A DNA stretch of 45,827 nucleotides from assembly GCA_025210675.1 (NCBI GenBank), contig JAOARU010000016.1:1-45827 (forward strand). The letters run 5' to 3'. Of the stretch, positions 16,301 to 24,924 are shown one piece after another (position 1 is the first letter of the stretch; every line of letters begins with the position of its first letter). A program made the position numbers and the translations under genes. The notes beneath the pieces are model-generated. The model was not told where the DNA came from, made no database searches, and saw nothing but the letters and a program-made list of their open reading frames with translations. Source of the stretch: Candidatus Altimarinota bacterium. GTDB lineage: Bacteria > Patescibacteriota > Gracilibacteria > CAIRYL01 > GCA-016699755.

Positions 16301-19300
16301 TTATTTTACTTCAAAATATCCTCCTTGAGTACGGCCAAATGTTTCGGCATGGTACATCTCCTCCACTTTTGTAGGTAAAAATTGATATTTGCCACTATTT
16401 GTGGCTCTTATTAAAAATTGATATTCATGCTTTCCTTTTGTCAAATGATTAGAAAATAAAAGCAATCTATCATCTCTAAACTCTTTGTGATCAAACCATC
16501 TATTGGCCCACCAATACCATCTATCATTACCATTATCCATCTCATCAACCAAGCTCTGATCTTCTGTCTCAAGACTCAAATTAATCAACTCAAACCCAGC
16601 TGGAATAGGCATATCAACTACAACGAAATCTCTTGCAACAGGGGACATAACAACAACCTTACCCTTTAACACCTCGCCCTTCTTTGCTGAATAAACAGGA
16701 TTTTTCATGTCCTCATCATCAAGCGCATAAAGCTCTCTTACAACAGTTAATCCGTTGCTCTTCTCTACAACATCCTCTGCTTTAACAAAATAATTTACTG
16801 TTAAATCATAAAACACTCTTTCTGATCCTAAGTTTTTTAAATTAAGCTCATTTTCCATTGGAGTTTTGCGTAATTCTGATGAATTCTTTGTGAATAATTC
16901 AGCTGCTTTAATAGTGTTTTTATCCCAAGTTTTCTCAGCAAATAACTCACTATTAAGCATTGCTTCAATGGTAGTATACCCATCTATATTAACAGTAGCA
17001 AGATAATCTGAGTATGACATAAACGCAAAAGCTGCATTTTGAGTATTGCCCCATGGCATATCAGTATAAACAGATCTTGTTTTTGCTGTTTGCATAAATT
17101 CAATCATCTTTGGAATCATTAAGTGATCTTTATCCTCTTTTAAAAGCGCACTCAGTAAGAGGGCTGTGTTTTTTACATCTGAGTTAAAATATCCTTTTTC
17201 TGATTGAAGATGAGCACCTCTTGCATCAATAAAAACCAATCCTTCTATATATTTCAAAAGATTATCATGTTTTAACTCAAGATTTTGTCCTGATCTAAGC
17301 AGTGCTACTTTTGAAAAATTATTCATGTCTTTAATTTTTTCTGAAAAATTTGCAACATGCGCCAAAAGCTGATCTTTTAGGTCTTTATTGTAAGACAAGG
17401 CCATTAAGGCAAACACCCTACTCTGATCTGAGTTTTCATCATCATTTATTGAAATCAAAAGGTAATTCTCAAGTCTTTTTAGGACATCTTGATCCACCTT
17501 TGCTCCTGCTTCTATCGCATTATTTAAGCCATAGAGAACATAGGAAGAGAAATAAAAGCTACTTTTTGCATTTCTGTCTTTAGTCCAATATGAAAATCCT
17601 CCATCGTAAATTTGGTATTGATATATTTTTTGTAAAAGTAGATTTATATTTTTTTCTAAATCTTTTTCTTTTAATTGCATCTTATCGACTACTTTTTTAG
17701 CTGCTACATTTGCCAAAATCTTACTTGTGTTTTGCTCTATGCAATCATAAGGATAATCCAATAATTTACCTAGAGGCTCATTTAAATCCCCTGTTTTTAA
17801 ATTAGTCAAAACCAATGAAAATTTACCAATTCCATCAATGGCATTTGCAGGAAACCTAAAGAATTCAGTCATAGTATCATCTACAAAACCACTTGTAGCA
17901 TCATTTTCTAGAATTGATGGAGCTTTTACAGGAACCTTGTATTCAGTCTCATCAAGGTGCATTGCGCTCTCAACCCTAAATGTGAATTTCATATCTTCAA
18001 ACTGATTATAATCAATATTTTTACTATCCACCTTACCCTTAAACTCATAATAAGCCTCTTCTCCATCTTGCAAAGCAAATTTTCTACTTGCATTTGAGTC
18101 AATCTTAAAATTCTCTGCCTTTAAGCTTAGTTCTACCAGTGTAGATTCTCCACTTTGATTCACTACTGTTGCACCAGCCAAAAACTCATCACCCTGAATA
18201 GCAAAACGAGGAAGTGCGGGCACAATTGATAATTGTTTTTTTGTAATGAAATTTTTTGTCTCTAATCCAAATTGAGAATCATTATTTGAAGCAACTACCA
18301 AAATCTGCCAAGTAGTTAAATTATCCGGTAATTCAAAATTTGTCTTAAATACGCCATTTGCGTCTGTCATGCCAGAAGCAAGGAAATATGCAGTGTCTTT
18401 AAATTCACCTCTTTTTTTAGTAGCAAGGCTTTCTGCATCATTCGCTCCTCCGCCTCCACCTTTTTCACCTTTCTGAGCCTCAATATTAATCCGCTCTACA
18501 AGATTGATCAAGCTTGTAAATGTACCAACTCCAACACCTCTCTCACCCCAGAACTCCTGAATAATATCAGACATATTTCTACTCTTCAAAGCAAGCACAG
18601 ACTCATCCACAACAGCAATCGCTAGGTCTACATTTTCTAGTTCATTTTTTGCAAAATCTGATGCTTTTACAACTATTTCAACTTTTTCACCGGGCATATA
18701 TCTCTCCTGATTTGTAGCAATTTGCAGATCAAGCTTTCTATCTTTAGTGTTTACAGGAAGATTAACAAGCCCCATTTTAAATTCAGGACTTGGATCAGTA
18801 TTGCTAATTTTTAAATCTTCAATGGCCATATCTGGAACCATTTTTTGAATCTCAGTCTCAAGATTTAGACGCTCTGATTCAAGAGAGCTCAACTCTATCT
18901 TAATTTTATTTTCTTCTGATTCAATTGCTTTATTTTCCTGATGAACAAGTGCTATTTTTGCTTTATTTTCTTCTTTATTATCCTTGTCTAATCCAAGCTT
19001 TTTCAGTTCATTCTCATTTTCAGATTTTTTAACTGCCTTTTCCTCAAGATCTTTTTTATAAGAAGCAATTATCTCTTTTTTTGAATTTAATTCCTCTAAT
19101 TTTTTATTTAACTTATCCTGAATCCCCTTACCCTTAAGGGCAAATACTGATACATAGATATTTGGCATCATATCTTCAGTAATTTCAACCTCAAGAACAT
19201 CTCCACTTTTAAGTTTTTTTGTCTCATAAGAGATGATGTTTTTTCTCTCAATGGTCACGAGGGAGTTCACTTTACCTTCAAATGGTATCTTAACAATCAG

Positions 19301-22300
19301 CTTAGCTTTTTCACCAATATCATATGAGGTTTTATTAGGGATTATATCCATACGTGGATTATTATTTTTTGCCCAAGCTATATATTCATTTGATGACTTA
19401 TAAAATGAATAAGCCGATTTCATATCGCCAAGCGTCGCCACAACACGGAGCTCTCCTTTATAAGATGGCTTCATATCAAATGAAAATTCTGCTTTTCCGT
19501 CATAAGCTGTCTCTATCGTCTTTTTATCAAGCTCTTTTAGCTCTTCTTCATACTCCCAATGATAATCACCATCTACACCTTTTTTCCTTATAGAATTCCA
19601 ATTAACCTCATATAAATTAACTAAAGTACTTTGATTTTTAATAGGATTTGCTTCAGGATCAATCACAATAACTGACACATTAGCTTTTGTGGCATTTTTA
19701 TCTAAAAAATAATCCTTAGTCCTAATTCCAACTAATTTATCACTAGGATAAGCCTCAAATGTCTTTGCTGCTGAGACTGATTCCCCTGCTGACCTATTAT
19801 GTACATTTACCCTTAATGTAATTAATCTAGGTGATTTTTTTGTTAATTCTAATGGAAATTTTACTTTTAATTTTCCATTTTTATCCGTCTTGCCACTACC
19901 CGATTTTATATGCTCTTGATCCCTAGAATAACACCAAAAATAGCAACCATCTCCATCTGAAAAACTATAATGCTCTCCTTCTAGCTTATCAAAATAATAC
20001 CCCTCCTCAATCACATACCAATTCACTTCGGTGTCTTTCATTTTTGCACCAAAGTATCTCGCCACATCAATCTCAGCCTCAAACTCCTGACCATCTACGA
20101 CATAATCTTTTTCTGATGTTATATCTATTTTAAAATTTGGCTTTTTGTACTCCTCAACCCAGAAAGACTCACTAAACCAATCATTATAATCAGGCTTACC
20201 CTCTTCTGACTTATCATTAAGAACCTTGAAACTCATATGATAAGCCCCCAACTCGGCTGATTCAGAAAGGGTGAATTGATCATAAAAAGTACCCATATCA
20301 GTTATTTTTAGCTCTTTTTCAAACACCATCTTATTTCTTGGTGTTGAAATCTCAGCCTTAATCTTTCTGTCTTCTGGAATTTTTAAATCTGCATCAAAAT
20401 CCTGTCTGACAATACCCTTGAAATTCACCTCATCACCAGGCCTATAAATAGGTCTATCTGTAAATACATAAGCTCTTTTATGTCCATATCTTCTCCAATC
20501 ACGATCAATATCAAAATCCCAACTACTAATACCATCTAACCAATAAGGTGATGCGTACGCTTCCTGATTAGCCTTTTGTCCTATGAAAAAATGATTTTGA
20601 TACTCATCTGTTTTTTTAATTTCTAGAAATCCATCCGTATTTGTCTTGCCCACAATTTGCTCATTACCTGCATCATCTATGATTTTAATGATCATATCAG
20701 CAATAGGTTCGGCATTTTCAAAACCTGTTGCATATACTAAATATTTCTGATCATCCTCTTTAATAGTCAAAGTAGCATTTGAGAGAAGCATGGCTCTAAG
20801 TCCATAATCTGACCAATTCTTTCTGATTTCCTTATTTACTTCATAAATCCAAATTCCATCTTTTATGCCGTATTTGCCAGAAATCGGAATCTCCGTAATT
20901 TTCCACTTATTGGTCTCTGAGTCAACTGCCTCAGTCCATTCAACCAAATTGCCTTCTGGACAAAAAAATGAATCATACCACTTATGATTAAGCTCTAATT
21001 CTGCATATTTTCTTAGAGAAATTTTACAAAATTTTATATTTAGACTATCTGTATTTATAGATTTTACAAACAAGCTAGCTCCTTGGTCTTTATCGTGTAC
21101 ACCAGACAAAGAAGTATTACTCATCAAGTAAAACCGACTATCATAATTGCCTGTTGTAAATTTTGACTCAAATCCCTCTGCCATCTCTTGCTCATACTCA
21201 TCTATCAACCCTTTTTTTAGTCCCCAAGTATAAGAAGCATTAGCCCTTAGTCCATCTATATAAACATGATAATAATACCCTTTTTTATTATCGTAATCAT
21301 AATAAGGTCCACTAATACTAATATCTTCTTTTTTAATCTCAGGAACAAAATAAACAGCATCTAAAATCTTTTCTGCATCTATCCTAGTAGTCGTATTCAA
21401 CCGCAAGGCCTTATTTGGTGATACTTTATGATTATCCTCGGGAAAATATGACAAGATTTTTGCTTCATTTAAAGTAAAAAATGTAAACTCATAATCCTCT
21501 TTTGACTCTTTTTTGCCTTTTAGATTTTTGACACCCTTTTTTACAGTCACTTTTACCTCTTCACCCTGAGCAAAAGAGGGCTTAAAGCTAATTACTGAGA
21601 TTTTAGGATTTTCATTTTCAGTATTTGCATCTTTTGGACTAATAATAATCTCCCTTTGTATATCAGCAGGAAGATCTGGAGTTACATCAATATGATTAAA
21701 CAGGCTATCTATATCAACATCTTGATTCCAATGAATTTCAAATGACCCTTTTGGATCAACTTCACGCTCATAATTAGATGGTTCTGTACTGATGATTTTT
21801 GGCTCTTCAGTTTCAATACTCCAAGAATAAGATCTATCAGTCATACCTCCATCAGATGAAGGAAAACCCTCTTTTAAAAAAACCTCAAAATAATCCCCCA
21901 TTGGAAGAGAATCAGAATCAGGATAAAACTCAAAAGCAGATGTACCAAGCCATCTAAACTCACCTTTTATTTCTGGCTTTGTGGTAAAGTATTTTGAAAA
22001 ATCAAAATTATTATCTCCCACACTTCTCATAGGTCTTGAAAAGGATACTGTAATCTGTTGACCTTTTTGGATCATTGCAGGCTCAGAATCATCTGGTTTT
22101 TTCTCGCCTTTGATCTTCGCCCAGTCAGACACTGAAACAGGAGTCAAAAATATCACCTCAGGAGATCCAATCACAAAAAATGTCTCACTAAAGCGATTTT
22201 TAATATTCTTTTTAAATGTATTTTTTGCACCAGTGTCTATTGTAATAGTGTATTTATTACCAATTTCTAATTTATTTTTTGGCCTAAAAACAAGCACTGT

Positions 22301-22606
22301 ATTTTCATTTTCCCAAACAAAATCACCTGCCATTTTTGGCTCAATATTAAAAGCATTTTCTGTGCTTTCTTTGTCCATTTTAGCAGAAAATCTCACCCTA
22401 AAAGGCGCATTGAATGATATATTTTTTTCAATATTAGTCTCATTTACACCAATTACCTCAGGAATCGGTGAAAGCTTCCAGTAAAAAAAACCACTTCCCA
22501 CAGAAAGTAAAATTATAAAAAAAGCTGACAATAAACCGATTAACACTTTTTTTCCTCCGTTATTTTTTGAGAAAAAACCCAAAAAATTCTTCTTGCCTTT
22601 TTTCAT
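16301..22606 (-). CDS. Bacterial alpha-2-macroglobulin with N-terminal anchor, thioester and coiled-coil insertion
   Basis: 2101 residues, longer than the usual ~1500-1700. A transmembrane helix at ~20-45 (LIGLLSAFFIILLSVGSGFF) anchors it; it carries no lipobox. Residues ~50-450 look like several Ig-like (Big_5/MG-type) domains (FSAKMDKEST, ITVSFSRPMRS, FEIHWNQDVD). Macroglobulin domains follow, with YRPGDEVNFKGIVR near ~722 and DRPIYRPGDE in family position. Residues ~1155-1255 form an extended coiled coil, unusual in this family. The Gly-rich and exposed segment near ~1385-1405 (EKGGGGGAND) may be the bait region. DYPYDCIEQNTS holds the thioester C1622-x-E-Q; the alpha-toroid (IYDGGFSYWTKD) and receptor-binding-like C-terminus follow. 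Known homologues trap attacking proteases at the cell surface. There is no pbpC (the usual partner) nearby. Confidence 0.93.
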   Translation of the reverse strand: MKKGKKNFLGFFSKNNGGKKVLIGLLSAFFIILLSVGSGFFYWKLSPIPEVIGVNETNIEKNISFNAPFRVRFSAKMDKESTENAFNIEPKMAGDFVWENENTVLVFRPKNKLEIGNKYTITIDTGAKNTFKKNIKNRFSETFFVIGSPEVIFLTPVSVSDWAKIKGEKKPDDSEPAMIQKGQQITVSFSRPMRSVGDNNFDFSKYFTTKPEIKGEFRWLGTSAFEFYPDSDSLPMGDYFEVFLKEGFPSSDGGMTDRSYSWSIETEEPKIISTEPSNYEREVDPKGSFEIHWNQDVDIDSLFNHIDVTPDLPADIQREIIISPKDANTENENPKISVISFKPSFAQGEEVKVTVKKGVKNLKGKKESKEDYEFTFFTLNEAKILSYFPEDNHKVSPNKALRLNTTTRIDAEKILDAVYFVPEIKKEDISISGPYYDYDNKKGYYYHVYIDGLRANASYTWGLKKGLIDEYEQEMAEGFESKFTTGNYDSRFYLMSNTSLSGVHDKDQGASLFVKSINTDSLNIKFCKISLRKYAELELNHKWYDSFFCPEGNLVEWTEAVDSETNKWKITEIPISGKYGIKDGIWIYEVNKEIRKNWSDYGLRAMLLSNATLTIKEDDQKYLVYATGFENAEPIADMIIKIIDDAGNEQIVGKTNTDGFLEIKKTDEYQNHFFIGQKANQEAYASPYWLDGISSWDFDIDRDWRRYGHKRAYVFTDRPIYRPGDEVNFKGIVRQDFDADLKIPEDRKIKAEISTPRNKMVFEKELKITDMGTFYDQFTLSESAELGAYHMSFKVLNDKSEEGKPDYNDWFSESFWVEEYKKPNFKIDITSEKDYVVDGQEFEAEIDVARYFGAKMKDTEVNWYVIEEGYYFDKLEGEHYSFSDGDGCYFWCYSRDQEHIKSGSGKTDKNGKLKVKFPLELTKKSPRLITLRVNVHNRSAGESVSAAKTFEAYPSDKLVGIRTKDYFLDKNATKANVSVIVIDPEANPIKNQSTLVNLYEVNWNSIRKKGVDGDYHWEYEEELKELDKKTIETAYDGKAEFSFDMKPSYKGELRVVATLGDMKSAYSFYKSSNEYIAWAKNNNPRMDIIPNKTSYDIGEKAKLIVKIPFEGKVNSLVTIERKNIISYETKKLKSGDVLEVEITEDMMPNIYVSVFALKGKGIQDKLNKKLEELNSKKEIIASYKKDLEEKAVKKSENENELKKLGLDKDNKEENKAKIALVHQENKAIESEENKIKIELSSLESERLNLETEIQKMVPDMAIEDLKISNTDPSPEFKMGLVNLPVNTKDRKLDLQIATNQERYMPGEKVEIVVKASDFAKNELENVDLAIAVVDESVLALKSRNMSDIIQEFWGERGVGVGTFTSLINLVERINIEAQKGEKGGGGGANDAESLATKKRGEFKDTAYFLASGMTDANGVFKTNFELPDNLTTWQILVVASNNDSQFGLETKNFITKKQLSIVPALPRFAIQGDEFLAGATVVNQSGESTLVELSLKAENFKIDSNASRKFALQDGEEAYYEFKGKVDSKNIDYNQFEDMKFTFRVESAMHLDETEYKVPVKAPSILENDATSGFVDDTMTEFFRFPANAIDGIGKFSLVLTNLKTGDLNEPLGKLLDYPYDCIEQNTSKILANVAAKKVVDKMQLKEKDLEKNINLLLQKIYQYQIYDGGFSYWTKDRNAKSSFYFSSYVLYGLNNAIEAGAKVDQDVLKRLENYLLISINDDENSDQSRVFALMALSYNKDLKDQLLAHVANFSEKIKDMNNFSKVALLRSGQNLELKHDNLLKYIEGLVFIDARGAHLQSEKGYFNSDVKNTALLLSALLKEDKDHLMIPKMIEFMQTAKTRSVYTDMPWGNTQNAAFAFMSYSDYLATVNIDGYTTIEAMLNSELFAEKTWDKNTIKAAELFTKNSSELRKTPMENELNLKNLGSERVFYDLTVNYFVKAEDVVEKSNGLTVVRELYALDDEDMKNPVYSAKKGEVLKGKVVVMSPVARDFVVVDMPIPAGFELINLSLETEDQSLVDEMDNGNDRWYWWANRWFDHKEFRDDRLLLFSNHLTKGKHEYQFLIRATNSGKYQFLPTKVEEMYHAETFGRTQGGYFEVK

Positions 22607-22630
22607 AATAAGCTAAAAAATACAATAGCA

Positions 22631-22638
22631 ATTATAAT
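22631..22638. promoter_or_regulatory. Overlapping divergent -10 elements
   Basis: ATTATAAT reads as TATAAT on both strands (22631-22636 minus, 22633-22638 plus) in the 46-bp gap between the alpha-2-macroglobulin and HAD genes. Distances to the two start codons are 24 and 14 nt. The -35 hexamers are weak on both sides. Confidence 0.35.
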
Positions 22639-22652
22639 ACAAATCTATTTTT

Positions 22653-23288
22653 ATGAAAGAAAAAAAACACTTTATTTTTGATGTAGACGGAACATTATTT
22701 TCATCTTTAAATACAATAATTCAAAGTTTTGGGGAGGTTTTTGAAAAAATGAATATAGAAATGCCTGAAAAAAAAGCCATAAAAAGCAAAATAGGCTGCG
22801 ATTTAAGAGATATTGCTGAGTCATTTTTTCCTACAAATCAAGTTAATGAAGCGATTGCATTGTATAGAGACATATACATTAAAAAACAAAACCAAGGAAT
22901 CCCTTTAATAAACGGCACAAAAGAAACTCTTGATTTTTTAAAGAATCAAGGCAAAACAATTACTGCCTTTACAATGAAAAGAAGAAAATTTACAGAGCCA
23001 CTATTTCAAACAAATGGAATTAGGGATTATTTTGAAATGATAGTGGGCTCAGAAGATGTAGAATACGGTAAACCCAGTCCTGAAGGTATTTTTAAAATCA
23101 TGGAATACTACCCTAATCAAAAAAAGGAGGATTTTGTATTTATCGGAGATTCACTTCATGATGCCTTTTCTGCTAAAAATGCAAATATAGACTTTATCGG
23201 AGTTTTAACAGGTGGTGCCACTAAACAAGAATTTAAAAAAGAAGGGTTTAATTACATTTTAGATAGCATAAAAAATTTGCAATTTTAA
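22653..23288 (+). CDS. HAD-superfamily phosphatase (Gph-like)
   Basis: 211 residues. FIFDVDGTLF (D10, D12) is motif I with nucleophile and acid. 'QGKTITAFTMKRRKF' is in the motif II position. 'YGKPSPEGIFKIM' gives the motif III Lys, and 'FIGDSLHDAFSAKNA' the motif IV Asp. A helical cap occupies ~15-85, placing it with phosphoglycolate phosphatase/beta-phosphoglucomutase-like enzymes (subfamily I). The substrate cannot be decided. It is 41 nt upstream of the rubredoxin-superoxide reductase gene on the same strand; a functional link is not evident. Confidence 0.85.
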   Translation: MKEKKHFIFDVDGTLFSSLNTIIQSFGEVFEKMNIEMPEKKAIKSKIGCDLRDIAESFFPTNQVNEAIALYRDIYIKKQNQGIPLINGTKETLDFLKNQGKTITAFTMKRRKFTEPLFQTNGIRDYFEMIVGSEDVEYGKPSPEGIFKIMEYYPNQKKEDFVFIGDSLHDAFSAKNANIDFIGVLTGGATKQEFKKEGFNYILDSIKNLQF

Positions 23289-23329
23289 TTTATAGGTAGC
23301 ATTATATTTGTAGTTTTTTTTAGTTAAAA

Positions 23330-23755
23330 ATGAAAAAATATCGCTGTTCTGTTTGCGGATATGTACATAATCCAAAAAAAGAAGGGGTTAGTTTTGAGGA
23401 ACTCCCTGAGGACTATGTATGTCCTACATGTGGTGTGCCAAAAAATCATTTTGAGGAAATACATCACAAAGGCGAGGAGCAAACTGGCGGAGAAGCACAA
23501 GAAAAACATGCACCAGTCATACATGACAAAGGAAAAGACATAAAGGTAATAGTAGGATCAGTACCACATCCAATGACAGAAGCACATCATATAGAATGGA
23601 TTGAACTTCAGGAAGGAGACAAAATAATCAAAAAAGTAAGCCTGCAACATGATGCTGAACCTGTTGCAATTTTTGAAAATATTGAGTTTTCACCTAATTT
23701 AAAAGCATATGCAGGTTGCAACCTGCATGGAATCTGGGAAAGTGAAGATATGTAA
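23330..23755 (+). CDS. Rubredoxin-superoxide reductase fusion
   Basis: 141 residues. Residues 1-44 are a rubredoxin with both iron knuckles: C6-x2-C9-GY and C31-P-T-C34-GVPK, with a shortened loop between. After a Glu/His/Gly linker (45-57), residues 58-141 form a superoxide reductase (desulfoferrodoxin C-terminal/neelaredoxin type). The catalytic E58-K59-H60 is followed by H80 in SVPHPMT, H86 in [10 protein letters not shown], and C130-N-L-H133 in the AGCNLHGIW motif, giving the Fe(His)4Cys site. The enzyme reduces superoxide to hydrogen peroxide without making oxygen; the fused rubredoxin is the likely electron donor. Classical desulfoferrodoxin has a desulforedoxin domain instead. This points to an anaerobe or microaerophile. 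It has a strong terminator. Confidence 0.92.
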   Translation: MKKYRCSVCGYVHNPKKEGVSFEELPEDYVCPTCGVPKNHFEEIHHKGEEQTGGEAQEKHAPVIHDKGKDIKVIVGSVPHPMTEAHHIEWIELQEGDKIIKKVSLQHDAEPVAIFENIEFSPNLKAYAGCNLHGIWESEDM

Positions 23756-23767
23756 CAGACAACATGC

Positions 23768-23802
23768 AAAAAAGCCGTCTTATATATTAAGACGGCTTTT
23801 TT
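23768..23802. terminator. Bidirectional intrinsic terminator
   Basis: A 15-bp perfect stem (23768-23782 with 23788-23802, core GCCGTCTTA/TAAGACGGC, loop TATAT) is bordered by A6 and T6. It lies between the convergent superoxide reductase and LOG-like genes and can serve both. Confidence 0.92.
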
Positions 23803-23820
23803 GATAAAATATGTTTATTA

Positions 23821-24423
23821 TTATCCCTGAAAAGGATTAAACTCATGATTAACTACTCTTTCATCTTCAATTATAGTCTGTTTAGTGTTTTTTAATTTAT
23901 CAATGACCTTTTTAACTAAAATCTCAGGATCAGAATCAAAAACCACATTGTCCGTAAGCTCTCTATTGCAAAGCTCTATAATATGAGGAATATTATCAGA
24001 GATACCACTTGTACCAGTTAATACCCCAACTACTTTTCCTTCATCAAATGCGACTGTAAATTCATTTAAAGTGCCGATACCACCACCAACAGTAATGATA
24101 GCATCAGAAGAACGAATATTGACAATATCACGCTCCATAAGCCCCATTCCTGTAAAAAGAATAATATCGTAACTCTCAACTGGAGAGTCAAATTTTTCCA
24201 TATGTTCCCTCATAGAAAAAGCTGGAGAAATCCCCATACAAAAACCTCCTTCGCCTTTTGCTCCCCTAGCCGCATCATCAGGAAGTCCAGGGCATGCACC
24301 ATTAACTAATATGCAGTTTTGCTTGGCTATTTCCTTACCAAGCTCTTCTGCTTTTTCAATGTTGGTCTTGCCCTCAATTGAAGGACCTTGAGCTGAGCCC
24401 ATAACACCAATTTTTATTTTCAT
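23821..24423 (-). CDS. LOG-family-like Rossmann protein
   Basis: 200 residues from the ATG at 24423. An in-frame ATG at 24474 is upstream of the predicted transcript start, so the shorter form is preferred. IKIGVMGSAQG opens a Rossmann fold, LVNGACPGLPDDAARGAK is the nucleotide-binding second segment, and ITVGGGIGTLNEFTVAFDEGK matches the PGGxGTxxE signature of LOG (lysine decarboxylase-like) phosphoribohydrolases, with the Glu kept. The first Gly-Gly of PGG is present as VGGG. In this family members cleave cytokinin-type or nucleoside monophosphates; here the substrate is unknown. Confidence 0.82.
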   Translation of the reverse strand: MKIKIGVMGSAQGPSIEGKTNIEKAEELGKEIAKQNCILVNGACPGLPDDAARGAKGEGGFCMGISPAFSMREHMEKFDSPVESYDIILFTGMGLMERDIVNIRSSDAIITVGGGIGTLNEFTVAFDEGKVVGVLTGTSGISDNIPHIIELCNRELTDNVVFDSDPEILVKKVIDKLKNTKQTIIEDERVVNHEFNPFQG

Positions 24424-24445
24424 TTTTATTTTAAAATTCTTTACT

Positions 24446-24474
24446 ATTATAGTATATATTTTAATTTTTATCAA
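24446..24474 (-). promoter_or_regulatory. Promoter of the LOG-like gene
   Basis: Minus strand: TTGATA (24469-24474), 17-bp spacer, TATAAT (24446-24451). The start would be near 24439, 16 nt before ATG 24423. It overlaps the last codons and the stop region of ybeY. Confidence 0.68.
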
Positions 24475-24476
24475 AT

Positions 24477-24923
24477 TCAGAAGCTCTTATGGTAAAAAGC
24501 CTCTGCTATTTCATCTTCTATTTGCTGCATTTCTAAGTACTCATCATCATCTTCATGATCATATCCCAACAAATGCACCATTCCATGAATAAACAACTTA
24601 TTCACCTCTTGTTGAAAAGTATTTTTGTATTCTTTTGCTTGAGATTCTGCAATATCTAAACAAATAAATATTTCACCCAAAAATCTCCCATCAGCAGCCG
24701 GAAACTCTCCTCCTTCAAGCGCTGAAAACGACAAAACATCTGTTGGTTTGTCTTTTTGTCTCCAGGCTTTATTTAGTTTTTGAATCTGAGCTTTTGTATT
24801 AAAAACAAGCGATACAGATGGCGACTCAAGATTAAATTTATCCTCAACAATTTGAGTTATTTTTTCTAAATCATTAATATCTATGCCCTTTTTAGTGCTT
24901 TGAAAAACTATATCTAATTTCAT
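24477..24923 (-). CDS. ybeY: Endoribonuclease YbeY (rRNA maturation factor)
   Basis: 148 residues. The zinc motif H-x3-H-x5-H is seen in FIHGMVHLLGYDHEDD. Upstream are the conserved 'NKAWRQKDKPTDVLSFSALEGG' (short forms: KPTDVLSFS) and 'LGEIFICLDIAESQAKE' segments. YbeY processes 16S rRNA 3' ends and takes part in ribosome quality control. The gene begins 1 bp after the 5'-3' exonuclease stop region on the same strand, so it is probably co-transcribed with it. It ends with TGA. Confidence 0.95.
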   Translation of the reverse strand: MKLDIVFQSTKKGIDINDLEKITQIVEDKFNLESPSVSLVFNTKAQIQKLNKAWRQKDKPTDVLSFSALEGGEFPAADGRFLGEIFICLDIAESQAKEYKNTFQQEVNKLFIHGMVHLLGYDHEDDDEYLEMQQIEDEIAEAFYHKSF

Positions 24924-24924
24924 C

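Noticed and set aside
24424-24474. Longer start of the LOG-like protein (MIKIKIY...)
   Set aside because: The added residues are not typical of the fold and the promoter's start site lies after that ATG.
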